Positions 40,303-49,310 of a DNA stretch of 64,000 nucleotides are shown in pieces (position 1 is the stretch's first letter; each line of letters starts with the position of its first letter). The notes beneath the pieces were generated by a model. That model saw only the letters and a program-made list of their open reading frames with translations. It ran no database searches and was not told the origin of the DNA. A program made the position numbers and the translations under genes. The stretch is from a virus, in the IMG/VR virus record IMGVR_UViG_3300021962_006679, positions 17,329 to 81,328 of that record. The stretch is one strand, 5' to 3'.

Positions 40303-40897
40303 TCTACGCCTAATTAAAAGCGATAGAAAATTCTATAAAAAATATTGTTACAAATTAGCCTATTATGTGTATAGTGCAAAGTATCCAAACATGGATTACT
40401 TTGACAAAATACTGGACAAACGAGTATATGCATTCCGTAACAACATGCACATTAGACGAGAGCAGGGCAAGATCAATGTGTATGCTACTAACATTGAAGA
40501 TTTACAACAGTACATTAACGAATTTTCCGAAATGGATTATGTAGAATTAGCATACTTCCCTGAAGATGTTCCAGTAAATGTTAAACTACGAAAAACCCAA
40601 CCAGAGTATCCGTATGAAGTAAAGTTACGCCGGCATGTTAAAAAAGAAACATTACAAACATTCTGGCAAACACATTGTGATAAAATGTGGATCAATAAAG
40701 ACAGTAAGTATGAATTGGATTTAGCGCCAGAACTTAAACAGTTTATCCTATGGATACCAAAAGTAACCCGTACTAAAACTTGGCTAAGTACAACCTGGCG
40801 ATTTAATGATGAGGATGTAAAAAACTTATTTGTGTTCACATTTGGCGAGCATGTACAGCAAGAAACCCTATACAAAAAGGAAAGCACAGATGAATAA
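40256..40897 (+). CDS. Hypothetical protein
   Basis: 213 residues, basic, rich in aromatic residues. No family recognised. The start at 40256 overlaps ClpA by 47 nt, with AAGG upstream. Sequence features (KYCYKLAYYVYS; an R-rich middle) suggest nucleic-acid binding, but only by composition. Confidence 0.5.
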   Translation: MMTNLSQLEKLTSKYNLRLIKSDRKFYKKYCYKLAYYVYSAKYPNMDYFDKILDKRVYAFRNNMHIRREQGKINVYATNIEDLQQYINEFSEMDYVELAYFPEDVPVNVKLRKTQPEYPYEVKLRRHVKKETLQTFWQTHCDKMWINKDSKYELDLAPELKQFILWIPKVTRTKTWLSTTWRFNDEDVKNLFVFTFGEHVQQETLYKKESTDE

Positions 40898-41159
40898 AAA
40901 TCTATTGAATACCCTTGTAGAGCGTAAACTTGTTACTACAGAGACTGTAGTTAAGGCACGAGTACCAACTCGTGGTTTCCATACTGGTGTGTTTATGAGT
41001 GTAAAAAACATTCACTGGGATCCACGAATGAGTGCAGATAACATAATTGATATTGAAGGTATGGAACCAGAACGGTTTGCTAAAAGTTATGACATTAAGC
41101 CTGATGGTACTGCAAAAGTATACAAAAAACGCGGCAGAAAGCCTAAACTTAACGCATAA
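40890..41159 (+). CDS. Hypothetical protein
   Basis: 89 residues from ATG 40890 (Shine-Dalgarno AAGGAAAG). Basic C-terminal tail KKRGRKPKLNA like an AT-hook (RGRKP), which may bind AT-rich DNA. Overlaps the previous stop by 8 nt. Confidence 0.55.
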   Translation: MNKNLLNTLVERKLVTTETVVKARVPTRGFHTGVFMSVKNIHWDPRMSADNIIDIEGMEPERFAKSYDIKPDGTAKVYKKRGRKPKLNA

Positions 41160-41162
41160 ATA
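41155..41162 (+). promoter_or_regulatory. T4-late-like promoter octamer
   Basis: CATAAATA, 20 nt before the 54-residue gene at 41183. Confidence 0.45.
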
Positions 41163-41182
41163 CTCCTATAAGGAGTATACCT

Positions 41183-41347
41183 ATGGCCAAACTCAATGAA
41201 GAAATGGTTGTTATCAAGATTAGTAAACTCTGTAGAGACAATGAAGAAATTGTAACTATGCTTGATGATGATATGACAGCCAGTTTAGAAGCAGTAATTC
41301 AAGAACTAGCAGGTCCTGATAAACTTGTAGAAGTGATTAAAGAATAA
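41183..41347 (+). CDS. 54-residue acidic hypothetical protein
   Basis: ATG 41183 with Shine-Dalgarno AAGGAG (7 nt). Helical and acidic (starts MAKLNEEMVVIKISKL). It fills the gap before the virion protein and shares its stop with that gene's ATG (TAATGA), so co-translation is likely. Confidence 0.6.
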   Translation: MAKLNEEMVVIKISKLCRDNEEIVTMLDDDMTASLEAVIQELAGPDKLVEVIKE

Positions 41348-41721
41348 TGACAGCAACAACCACAGTAACACTATTACCAACAACAACATTTGGCACTGCT
41401 ACAGGAAATTATGATGGTAGCAGCAGTTCCTTTAACAGCGACAAAGTTAAGGGAGATGGTTACTATGGTTTCGCAGACGGTGTTCATACTATCCAGACAC
41501 GAGTAACAGGATTGATTGGAACAGTAAAAATTCAGGCAACACTCGCAACAGACCCCGCTAGCACAGACTGGGTAGACATTAGTAGTGTAGTTACAAGTGA
41601 TGGAAGTACAACAGTAACCAACAGTTACTTTACTAACTTTACTGGCAACTATACCTGGATCAGAATTGCTGTAAGTTCATTTACAGCAGGAACTATAAAC
41701 AACATTTACCTAGCACACTAG
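41347..41721 (+). CDS. Conserved small virion protein
   Basis: 124 residues, T/S/G-rich beta protein. The segment GYYGFADGVHTIQTRVTGLIGTVKIQATLA is characteristic of a small structural protein in marine T4-like phages (decoration or fibre-associated). Location downstream of a late octamer supports this. Confidence 0.65.
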   Translation: MTATTTVTLLPTTTFGTATGNYDGSSSSFNSDKVKGDGYYGFADGVHTIQTRVTGLIGTVKIQATLATDPASTDWVDISSVVTSDGSTTVTNSYFTNFTGNYTWIRIAVSSFTAGTINNIYLAH

Positions 41722-41729
41722 GGCATAAC

Positions 41730-42944
41730 ATGATAACATGGTTATTTGATAACCGTAATCAGTATGGCTATTTGCCAAATCTTGTAAAAGATAATACACT
41801 TCAGCCAGGTACTGATGCCTGGTATGATCTGTGTATTAAAGAGCCCTACAGTTACGAGTTTAGATTTTTAAAATACTGCATACTAGATAGAGTACCATTT
41901 AAATGTGCTCTTGTTAACAGTGAAATCTGGGAAGGGCCTGCTTACTATCCCGTAAATCTAAACTTTTTTGATCCTGAAATAGATTACTTTAGCCTAATGG
42001 ATCCACAAAGCCTTGCAAAATTACAGCAGGGCAGATTTAAGTTTTTGTTTTATTACAGTGAAGGTGATGACATTCACGCTAGTGGTATAGAGTATGCCAT
42101 AAAAACAATGATGACCCGGCATTCAGTAAGTTTAGAAAATGTTGTTTTTATTACTGCAAATGCTAGGATAGGTGGGAAATATCCTTATTTTTATTTCCCG
42201 GACGACGAACTTTATTATAGATACCTGCACATTAGAAATAAGGATTGGGTACAACAAGTACAACTAGAAACTAAACCCTACAAATTTACATACCTAAACC
42301 GTGCAGATAAAGTATGGCGCAGAGTATTAGCAAGTAGGTTGCAAGCATTGGGTTGCTTAAAGGATGCACAATTTAGTTATACTGGATATCAGTATGAAAC
42401 AAGTAGCGTAGAAGAAGACTCGCCAGAAAATTGGAGTCGTAATTTAAACAGTGAAATATTTAATAGTGTGTATTCTGCATTTGGATTAAGAATACCCTAT
42501 ACATGTGATGACTTGAGTTTAACAGAACACAATGATCACAAAATTATACATAAACCTCATTTTACTGACAGTTACTGGCAGCTAGTGGCAGAAACACACT
42601 TTCATCAAGATACAGTGTTCTTGACAGAAAAGACATTTAAGTGTATATTAAACTTACAACCTTTCGTAATAGCTGGCAATCCACGGAGTATGCTGCTATT
42701 AAGAAAACTTGGTTATCAGACATTTGACAGTATAGTGAATGAAAGTTACGATAAAATGGAGGATCCCTTTAGGCGTATGGATGAAATTATAAACATCGTT
42801 TACAGTTTAAATGATAGATCTCACGAAGACCATGTAAAAATTTTAACGGTTGCTAGACCAATTATTGAGCATAACCAAAGACATTTTCTTGCCCCCAAAG
42901 TAGGCAGAATTCAAGGCTTACTTAAAAGATTGGATTATACATGA
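41730..42944 (+). CDS. Putative glycosyltransferase (GT10-like C-terminus)
   Basis: 404 residues. The C-terminal part (FLTEKTFKCILNLQPFVI, GNPRSMLLLRKLGYQTF, NESYD) resembles fucosyltransferase-type GT10 and related phage proteins (TEKxxK...P...G...LG..TF..DE.YD). The N-terminal half is unassigned. It overlaps the GT-A enzyme downstream, so the two may act together on host or virion glycans. Confidence 0.6.
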   Translation: MITWLFDNRNQYGYLPNLVKDNTLQPGTDAWYDLCIKEPYSYEFRFLKYCILDRVPFKCALVNSEIWEGPAYYPVNLNFFDPEIDYFSLMDPQSLAKLQQGRFKFLFYYSEGDDIHASGIEYAIKTMMTRHSVSLENVVFITANARIGGKYPYFYFPDDELYYRYLHIRNKDWVQQVQLETKPYKFTYLNRADKVWRRVLASRLQALGCLKDAQFSYTGYQYETSSVEEDSPENWSRNLNSEIFNSVYSAFGLRIPYTCDDLSLTEHNDHKIIHKPHFTDSYWQLVAETHFHQDTVFLTEKTFKCILNLQPFVIAGNPRSMLLLRKLGYQTFDSIVNESYDKMEDPFRRMDEIINIVYSLNDRSHEDHVKILTVARPIIEHNQRHFLAPKVGRIQGLLKRLDYT

Positions 42945-43609
42945 TACATTTTTTTACGCCTTGCTATGGGGGACAAATTAGCGAAGTCACATTCCAAGGA
43001 TATATCCAATGGACCGTGATGGCTGTACAACACGACATACCATCTAAAATAGATACACTTAGTAACGAAAGTAATGTAAATCGTGCCCGCAATAGTTGTG
43101 TCGCTAAATTTTTAGCAGGCAGTGGTAGTCATCTTATGTTCGTTGATGCTGACATAAAATGGCGACCTGAACAAGTTGTTAAACTTGCAAGTGCAGACAA
43201 AGACATAATTGGGGGTCTATATCCTCAAAAAATAATTCCTCCTCGTTTAGTGGTTAATACAATACCCGATGCAGAGCGTGAAGGTGACCTACTAGAAGTA
43301 GGCACTATTGGCACAGGTTTTATGCTTATTAAGCGCACAGTATTTGAGCAAATGATAGAAAATGGTGCACCAAAATATACAGATAACATAGGGCTTGGCA
43401 GTGAGTTTAGCGATTATCAGTATGATTTCTTTAACTGCACTATAGATCCTAAAGGTAGATACTTAACAGAAGACTGGAGTTTTTGTTATAATTGGCGCAG
43501 CATGGGCGGCAAGATCTGGGCAGATACTAGTATAGAACTAGGACATGTAGGGTACCATAGGTTTATGCCAGATATGGAAGCATTTAGGAAAGAATATGGA
43601 ATCAGTTGA
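42941..43609 (+). CDS. GT-A-type glycosyltransferase
   Basis: 222 residues. DxD-type metal/nucleotide-sugar motif in LMFVDADIKW (about residue 70), early R-x-x-N (NVNRARNSCV), and the acceptor-side EDWSFCYNWRSMGGKIW. Resembles the phage GT2-like family of short glycosyltransferases. Overlaps both neighbours. Confidence 0.75.
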   Translation: MIHFFTPCYGGQISEVTFQGYIQWTVMAVQHDIPSKIDTLSNESNVNRARNSCVAKFLAGSGSHLMFVDADIKWRPEQVVKLASADKDIIGGLYPQKIIPPRLVVNTIPDAEREGDLLEVGTIGTGFMLIKRTVFEQMIENGAPKYTDNIGLGSEFSDYQYDFFNCTIDPKGRYLTEDWSFCYNWRSMGGKIWADTSIELGHVGYHRFMPDMEAFRKEYGIS

Positions 43610-44054
43610 AGTTAAACTTGAATTAACTGGTGTAGGTTTTGATAATCGCTGGCCCAGATGCAGAGTTCTAGTAAATGAAACATTATACTTTGATGATGTT
43701 GTGCAAGGTACAAAAGAAATAGTATTCAATGCCGATCTTGAAGATGACACTCAGAATAAACTAATAGTAGATTATTATAATAGAGATTTCAGAAAAGATG
43801 TTATTTTAGGTCCAGATGGCCTGCCTGAAAAGGCTACTTCTGTTACAGTACAAAATTTATCCATGGATGGTATTGAACTTGAACACCTCCCATATATGCA
43901 CTCATATCAAGAAATATACGAGCCCTGGTATTTAGATCAGGATAGAGAAGAGTTTCCTAATCCTCGTAGAGAAGATATGCAACTTAGTTGGAATGGACGT
44001 TGGACACTTGATTTTACAACACCATTTTACATCTGGTTATTAGAAAATTTGTAA
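43596..44054 (+). CDS. Hypothetical beta-rich protein
   Basis: 152 residues. Strand-rich N-terminal part (VEVKLELTGVGF, CRVLVNETLYFDD) and a C-terminal part with aromatic acidic motifs (HSYQEIYEPWYLDQ). The organisation is comparable to the proteins at 2759 and 48809, each beside SGNH or glycosyltransferase genes. A ligand-binding beta-sandwich is a guess. Confidence 0.55.
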   Translation: MESVEVKLELTGVGFDNRWPRCRVLVNETLYFDDVVQGTKEIVFNADLEDDTQNKLIVDYYNRDFRKDVILGPDGLPEKATSVTVQNLSMDGIELEHLPYMHSYQEIYEPWYLDQDREEFPNPRREDMQLSWNGRWTLDFTTPFYIWLLENL

Positions 44055-44056
44055 CA

Positions 44057-44064
44057 AATAAATA
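44057..44064 (+). promoter_or_regulatory. T4-late-like octamer, leaderless geometry
   Basis: AATAAATA followed by 5 nt and ATG 44070 of the multi-domain gene; no Shine-Dalgarno. An earlier ATG at 44066 is out of frame. Confidence 0.5.
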
Positions 44065-44069
44065 CATGT

Positions 44070-47024
44070 ATGAAAATAAATGAAGCAGTTCAGCAGGTTG
44101 TAGCCATATATCCTGGCAGATTTCACCCTTTCCATAAGGGTCACGCCAGCGTCTACAACTATCTTCGCAACAAGTTCGACACTGTTTTCATTGCTACAAG
44201 TGATAAAGTAGACCCGCCACGCAGTCCTTTTAGTTTTGCTGAAAAGCGAGAAATGATGATTGCTGCTGGTATTCCGCCCAGTGCTATTGTCCAAACTAAA
44301 AATCCTTATCAAGCACAAGAAATACTACAAGCATACGACCCAGCAACAACCGCAGTTGTGTTTGCTGTTAGCGAAAAGGATATGGCTGAAGATCCTAGAT
44401 TTAGTTTTGCTAATAAGAAAGACGGGTCCCCAAGTTATTTCCAGCCTATGGCGCCAAACGCAAAACAAATGCAGTCCTTTGACAAGCATGGTTATATTAC
44501 TACAGTGCCTACACTAGATTTTACTGTAGCAGGCGAACCCATGCGTAGTGCTACAGAGCTACGCCGCAACTTTGCAAATGCTGATCCCGAAACTCAAAAG
44601 ACAATGGTCAATGATTTGTATGGTGCGTATAATGATAGAGTTTACCAAATACTAAGCAGCAAACTTGCAGAAAGTTTAATGTTAGAAGACTATGCTAAAC
44701 TAACCAATATTATAAATCGTATCTGGCAACTAGACCTAGAACGTCCACTAAACGAAGAAGTTAAACGCAAAGTTCTAGCAAACATAAAGTTGGCTACAGA
44801 AGCCTGGAGCGAAAAGTACAAGCGTAGCATAAACTGCAACAATCCAAAAGGATTTAGCCAACGAGCTCATTGTCAGGGTCGCAAAAAGAACGAAGACATA
44901 AATGAAGCATTTGATAGTCCTTATCCACTGGAATGGCAAGTCGAAGCACCCAATGAGTATAGTGCTTGGGCAAAAATTCCTTTTCAAGGTGGCGATTTTA
45001 GCTGGTTAAATGTGGACTTTGATCAACCAACACAGGGCAATTTTGCTATTGAATTTACACTAGGCGGCAGAACCAAAGCATCAGGGAAAGGAGATGAGTT
45101 TAGGATTTTCGCTACTGTTATAGAAGCAATTAAGCAGTGGTGGAAAAAAATAGATCAACGATTTGTTGATAGCATATACTTTAGTGCATCAAAAGATCCT
45201 AACGACAGCGAACGCAGACATGTATTATATTCAAGATTTGCTAAACAACTTGCTAGCCAGATTGGTTATACACTTGACGTAACAGATAAAGGCAGATCAG
45301 TATCATTTCTTTTAACCGCACCAAAGAGAACGTATCAAGTTAAAGAAGAGAGCGGACCTGAGGTCACAATGTGGACTAACCCAGACTGGTTTGGTGCAGA
45401 TGTAGACACTGACTATTGGAATAAACAGCCTGTTAAAGTAATAGACATAGACAAGCTCGTCCCTTATGAACCAGAAGATAAGATGCAGGATCCCAAGTCT
45501 GCTGCTAATATGCAGGCTATTGCTAAAAGGATTCAAGCAGGCGAAAAGATAGATCCTATTGTTATCAGCAAACATGAAGGCAAATGGTTGATACTAGATG
45601 GGCATCATAGATACTTTGCTAGTAAATTAGCTGGTGCTAAAAAAGTAAGAGTGGTAGTAGTAGATCCTAAATATATCACATGGCGTGATGATGTGCCAGA
45701 TGAGGATTATTATAACGAAGTATTAGAGAACCAATACAGCGACCTGGAACTAGCAATCATGGAAGGCGGCCACAGTCTAGAAGAAGGTGTTGGGCGTGAT
45801 GTTGCTAACTGGGCAAAGAGACAGTATAGAAAAGTAGTACCCTTTACACAAGCAGATACAAAAGACATGATTGACAACATTGCTAAAGAAAAGGGTATAG
45901 ATCCTCGTGTTATGCAAGCAATGGCAGACAAAGAATCTTCTTATAATACTGGCGCAATTGGCGACAAGGGCAAGTCACATGGGTTATTCCAGTTACAAAA
46001 TATTGCAGTAAAAGACATCAATGACTGGTATAAAACAGATTATACTGACAGTGATAGAATGGATCCTGAGACCAATGCTCGTATGGCTGCTATGTATTTA
46101 CAATTAGCAAAAGACAAATACGGTGCTAAAAATGATGCGGAAGCTATCGCTATGTTTAATGGCGGACCCAAGGCCTTAACTAACCGAAATGCAATAAATT
46201 ATGCCAGAGATGTTGTAAGCAGAATGAAACGCAACCAACAACGAGTGGTTAGAGAAGCAGGCGTAGGCAAGATTACCAAACAAAATGCAACCAAAGACGC
46301 TCCTATTGGCAGCGAGTTTGCTAATGTTAAAAAGTTAGGTTTGGGTAGCGGCAAGCCACCTGAACTACACAAAAAGGCTCGTAAGAACAGCGACCCAAAT
46401 ACATTATTCAATATTGGATTGGCGGAAGGCAAAGAAGGCAGTTACCTACTACAACTAGAGCGTGACGATGATCTGCTAGTATTACACATTACACATAGCA
46501 GAACAGGCAAGCGCACCGAAGTGCGTGGCAAACCAGATTACGAGGGTGATGGATACGATCCCAATGATCAACTGCACCAATTGCTTGACAAGATTGGTAA
46601 GGCAGCAAGCATTAGCGACTTAATGAATGGCGAACTAGTAAGCATCAACCCTGTTCATCCACAGGGCCCAAGTGCTAAAGCACATGCTGAAAAAGCATTT
46701 GTAAGTGAGGACTTTGCTCAAGACCTAGAAGCAGAATTTCCTGGATTAGACTTAGATTTGTATACGACACGATCAGGTTACATATTGAGCAAGATTGTTC
46801 TTCCAGTAGGTGAACGCAACGAAGGCACTGGCAGCAAAGTAATGCAACGAATTGTTGACATGGCTGATCAGGAAGGAAAACTTATTGCACTAACACCTGA
46901 TACTGCATTTGGTGGCACAAAGAGTAGACTAATAAAGTTCTACAAGCGTTTTGGTTTTGTGCCCAACAAGGGACGCAACAAGACTTTTGATTTTAGAGAA
47001 ATAATGGTTCGCTATCCAAATTAA
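44070..47024 (+). CDS. Multi-domain putative internal virion polyprotein
   Basis: 984 residues. Residues 11-190: nucleotidyltransferase (GRFHPFHKGH, SATELRR). 256-272: Cys/basic motif (C-N-N-P-K-G-F...HCQGRK). 285-420: unassigned. 453-535: ParB/Srx-like domain (ILDGHHRY). 596-720: SLT lytic transglycosylase (ADKESSYN, catalytic E622). 785-870: unassigned. 895-975: GNAT-like acetyltransferase. N-terminus MKINEAVQQ resembles T4 capsid-targeting peptides, and possible gp21-type sites (L/I-x-E) lie between domains near 200-206, 279, 564-572 and 786. A packaged, cleaved, injected protein is inferred. Confidence 0.7.
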   Translation: MKINEAVQQVVAIYPGRFHPFHKGHASVYNYLRNKFDTVFIATSDKVDPPRSPFSFAEKREMMIAAGIPPSAIVQTKNPYQAQEILQAYDPATTAVVFAVSEKDMAEDPRFSFANKKDGSPSYFQPMAPNAKQMQSFDKHGYITTVPTLDFTVAGEPMRSATELRRNFANADPETQKTMVNDLYGAYNDRVYQILSSKLAESLMLEDYAKLTNIINRIWQLDLERPLNEEVKRKVLANIKLATEAWSEKYKRSINCNNPKGFSQRAHCQGRKKNEDINEAFDSPYPLEWQVEAPNEYSAWAKIPFQGGDFSWLNVDFDQPTQGNFAIEFTLGGRTKASGKGDEFRIFATVIEAIKQWWKKIDQRFVDSIYFSASKDPNDSERRHVLYSRFAKQLASQIGYTLDVTDKGRSVSFLLTAPKRTYQVKEESGPEVTMWTNPDWFGADVDTDYWNKQPVKVIDIDKLVPYEPEDKMQDPKSAANMQAIAKRIQAGEKIDPIVISKHEGKWLILDGHHRYFASKLAGAKKVRVVVVDPKYITWRDDVPDEDYYNEVLENQYSDLELAIMEGGHSLEEGVGRDVANWAKRQYRKVVPFTQADTKDMIDNIAKEKGIDPRVMQAMADKESSYNTGAIGDKGKSHGLFQLQNIAVKDINDWYKTDYTDSDRMDPETNARMAAMYLQLAKDKYGAKNDAEAIAMFNGGPKALTNRNAINYARDVVSRMKRNQQRVVREAGVGKITKQNATKDAPIGSEFANVKKLGLGSGKPPELHKKARKNSDPNTLFNIGLAEGKEGSYLLQLERDDDLLVLHITHSRTGKRTEVRGKPDYEGDGYDPNDQLHQLLDKIGKAASISDLMNGELVSINPVHPQGPSAKAHAEKAFVSEDFAQDLEAEFPGLDLDLYTTRSGYILSKIVLPVGERNEGTGSKVMQRIVDMADQEGKLIALTPDTAFGGTKSRLIKFYKRFGFVPNKGRNKTFDFREIMVRYPN

Positions 47025-47039
47025 AAAAAGAGACCATCA

Positions 47040-48038
47040 ATGAAAAAAACATTGTTAATTACATTTGGTTGTAGTTGGGTCTACGGCGTTGGCGTTAATT
47101 ATGAAGAAGGCATGTCCCGGGAAGATTATCAGCTGAATGCGTGGAATCCTGAACTATGTGATGAATACAGTTTTAGAGGTTTAATTAAAAAAAATTTAAA
47201 TATTGATACTAAGAATTTTTCCTTAGGTGGCAGTAGCAATCAAATGCAATTTAGAGAGGCAAAACAATATTTTTTCTCTCAACAATTTATAGACCACAAA
47301 GATAGTTACGATAACATTATTGTTTTATGGGGTATTACCTCAACTGCCAGAAATGAGTTTTATTCTGTAGAGGACAAAACATTCCTAAACGTCCTTTACA
47401 ATACATTTTTTGATAAATTTGACCCACTTGCTAAAAGCATAACGAAAAAAAATTATGACCTTATAAAACGTCCTAACTGGCCTTCGTGGGAAGATTATAA
47501 TAATCTTAACCTAGACAATATTGATTTAGAAACTTTAAAACAAATTGTTATATCTGAAAAATTACATTTACGAGATATGCAAAAATCTACTACTTTTAGA
47601 CATCTGTTGGAACACATATTAGGAAAATTTTCCTGGGACGTGGATGCAGCAATATATGAACTTTCGCTAGAGATTAAACTTTTTAATAGTTTTTTCGAAA
47701 GTAGTAACATAAAATTTTTATGGTATGATTTGTTTAATCACCATGATTATAAAAAAAGTTTTAAAAAATTTGTTGATCCAAGGGCAGAGTGGTTCGAACT
47801 AAAAAATTTTTTACAGTATGATAACAAATCAAGAGACATATTATCCTTAATATTAAAAAATAATAATAGTTTTGTAAAGGACATAGCATATCATTTATCT
47901 GAGTGGAAAGATGACAATAAAAAAATAAATATGGGTGTAAAGAAAAAGTTATTAAATCCAATTAGTTTTCATCCTACTAAATTGGGGCACGTAGAGATAG
48001 CAAAAGTCTTACAACCAGAAATAGAAAGGTTTGTTTGA
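47040..48038 (+). CDS. SGNH-hydrolase-like protein (copy 5)
   Basis: 332 residues, the longest of the five. Block I FGCSWVYGVG (S12), SLGGSSNQMQF as the Gly/Asn block, and C-terminal SFHPTKLGHVEIA supplying His. Very AT-rich compared with the preceding gene, which may point to a separate origin. Shine-Dalgarno is weak (AGAGA). Confidence 0.65.
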   Translation: MKKTLLITFGCSWVYGVGVNYEEGMSREDYQLNAWNPELCDEYSFRGLIKKNLNIDTKNFSLGGSSNQMQFREAKQYFFSQQFIDHKDSYDNIIVLWGITSTARNEFYSVEDKTFLNVLYNTFFDKFDPLAKSITKKNYDLIKRPNWPSWEDYNNLNLDNIDLETLKQIVISEKLHLRDMQKSTTFRHLLEHILGKFSWDVDAAIYELSLEIKLFNSFFESSNIKFLWYDLFNHHDYKKSFKKFVDPRAEWFELKNFLQYDNKSRDILSLILKNNNSFVKDIAYHLSEWKDDNKKINMGVKKKLLNPISFHPTKLGHVEIAKVLQPEIERFV

Positions 48039-48523
48039 TGTCCAAAGAAAAAGATGTAATAATACACTTTGTACGATTCTGCAAAGACCAACTAAAATTG
48101 CCTACAGTGCCCAAAATTATTATTAAAGACAAAATTGACGACACAACATTTGGCCAATACAATACGCTAAAGAAAGACATTAGTATACGCACTGGCGACA
48201 GACATATTATGGATGTCTTGAGAACCCTAGCACACGAGCTAGTGCACCATGGCCAGAGACTAATTACACCAGACCTAGATGGAAGCGATGGAAGCGCACA
48301 TGAAAATCAAGCCAATGCTATCGCTGGAGTATTACTTCGTAAATATGGTGAGGACAATCCCAAACTCTACGAACATCTAGAAGAAAGAGCAAGCATAGGA
48401 GTACCATTAAGTAGTGGACTTACGGTAACTATTGCGCCACACAGAGCTCTGAAAGTTAAAAAATCCACACCGGGGAGGCATAGCTATGGAAACCCTAAAC
48501 CTAAAAGAAAAAATTCTAAATGA
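48038..48523 (+). CDS. Zinc metallopeptidase (HExxH)
   Basis: 161 residues from ATG 48038 (TGATG overlap with the SGNH stop). LAHELVHHGQ carries HExxH near residue 67 and an E/H downstream (SAHENQANA) completes a gluzincin-like site. Short phage metallopeptidases of this kind are common in marine T4-like phages; substrate unknown. Basic C-terminal tail. Confidence 0.75.
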   Translation: MSKEKDVIIHFVRFCKDQLKLPTVPKIIIKDKIDDTTFGQYNTLKKDISIRTGDRHIMDVLRTLAHELVHHGQRLITPDLDGSDGSAHENQANAIAGVLLRKYGEDNPKLYEHLEERASIGVPLSSGLTVTIAPHRALKVKKSTPGRHSYGNPKPKRKNSK

Positions 48524-48809
48524 GGAGAAACTATATGAAAACAAACTACAACAGTGTCTTGAAGAACTTGAACAACTCATTGAAGATTTTAAAGGTCGTG
48601 CCAAACCAGGTAGTAGACCAGGCAGTCTAAAGCGTAAAGCAAGTCAGTATCTGGGCAAAGGAGTAGGCAATAAATTAAGTAAAAGTGAACTAAGACGACT
48701 AAGAGCAAAGGCAAACAAGATGCGTACCAGTGGTAATAAAGCTGAACGCAAGCGTGGCATACAGCTAGGTCGTCAAGTAAGTTTTGCTTTCAATATGCGG
48801 AAAGAATAA
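48486..48809 (+). CDS. Conserved basic hypothetical protein
   Basis: 107 residues: N-terminal coiled coil (about 5-38), then a strongly basic R/K/G-rich region (KPGSRPGSLKRKASQYLGKG). Resembles a conserved marine T4-like phage protein. DNA binding is plausible from charge. It overlaps the metallopeptidase by 38 nt. Confidence 0.55.
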   Translation: METLNLKEKILNEEKLYENKLQQCLEELEQLIEDFKGRAKPGSRPGSLKRKASQYLGKGVGNKLSKSELRRLRAKANKMRTSGNKAERKRGIQLGRQVSFAFNMRKE

Positions 48810-49072
48810 TGAAACTAGAGTGTGAGATATTAACAGAAGACTATAGTAACACCCCTGCTTACAGGGTATTTGTTAATGGCGAGCTAATGACTGAACGTGA
48901 TTATGTTGTACCACCAGGCGAAGTAGGACATTACAATTTTATGTGTTACTTAACTTTGCCCGGTGGTGAAAATAAACTTGAAATTCAAGGAATAGGTCAT
49001 AAGTTTAATATAGGCACGATGTGGTTAGATGACAAACAAATAGCTCACAACCAAGGAGTATTTCAGATATGA
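48809..49072 (+). CDS. Small hypothetical beta-rich protein
   Basis: 87 residues. YRVFVNGELMTERDYVV and a C-terminal KLEIQGIGHKFN strand pattern. Its first half is comparable to the proteins at 2759 and 43596 (RV-x-V-N/D-x-x-L). Coupled to both neighbours by 1-4 nt overlaps. Confidence 0.5.
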   Translation: MKLECEILTEDYSNTPAYRVFVNGELMTERDYVVPPGEVGHYNFMCYLTLPGGENKLEIQGIGHKFNIGTMWLDDKQIAHNQGVFQI

Positions 49073-49275
49073 GAATAGACGAATTATTAGAAACAGCAAG
49101 CGCAGGTGCTACAAGCAGCGGCAATATTGCCACTGTGGCAAACCCTACAGTTGCTAGAGGCAAAGGCAAACCAAAAATGCAAAAACCTACTGATAATGCT
49201 CTGGATATGGATGCTAATTTGTTTAGTGGCGGTGCTATTAAGAGAAACACTTCAAAGCCATTAGGTGCTTTGTAG
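49069..49275 (+). CDS. Small protein with capsid-targeting-like N-terminus
   Basis: 68 residues, Ala/Gly/Thr-rich and disordered-looking. N-terminus MRIDELLETA resembles the T4 internal-protein targeting peptide, with a possible gp21-type cleavage after LLE. No other feature. Confidence 0.5.
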   Translation: MRIDELLETASAGATSSGNIATVANPTVARGKGKPKMQKPTDNALDMDANLFSGGAIKRNTSKPLGAL

Positions 49276-49283
49276 CATAAATA
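49276..49283 (+). promoter_or_regulatory. T4-late-like promoter octamer
   Basis: CATAAATA overlapping the upstream stop region, 27 nt before ATG 49311, which has Shine-Dalgarno AAAGG. It would drive the row of capsid-targeting-like genes. Confidence 0.5.
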
Positions 49284-49310
49284 CATATATAATCTTTTAA
49301 AGGTACAACT

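Noticed and set aside
40256-40897. Possible gp62 clamp-loader small subunit
   Set aside because: Size is similar, but no sequence resemblance to T4 gp62 can be seen and it is not near gp44 or gp45.
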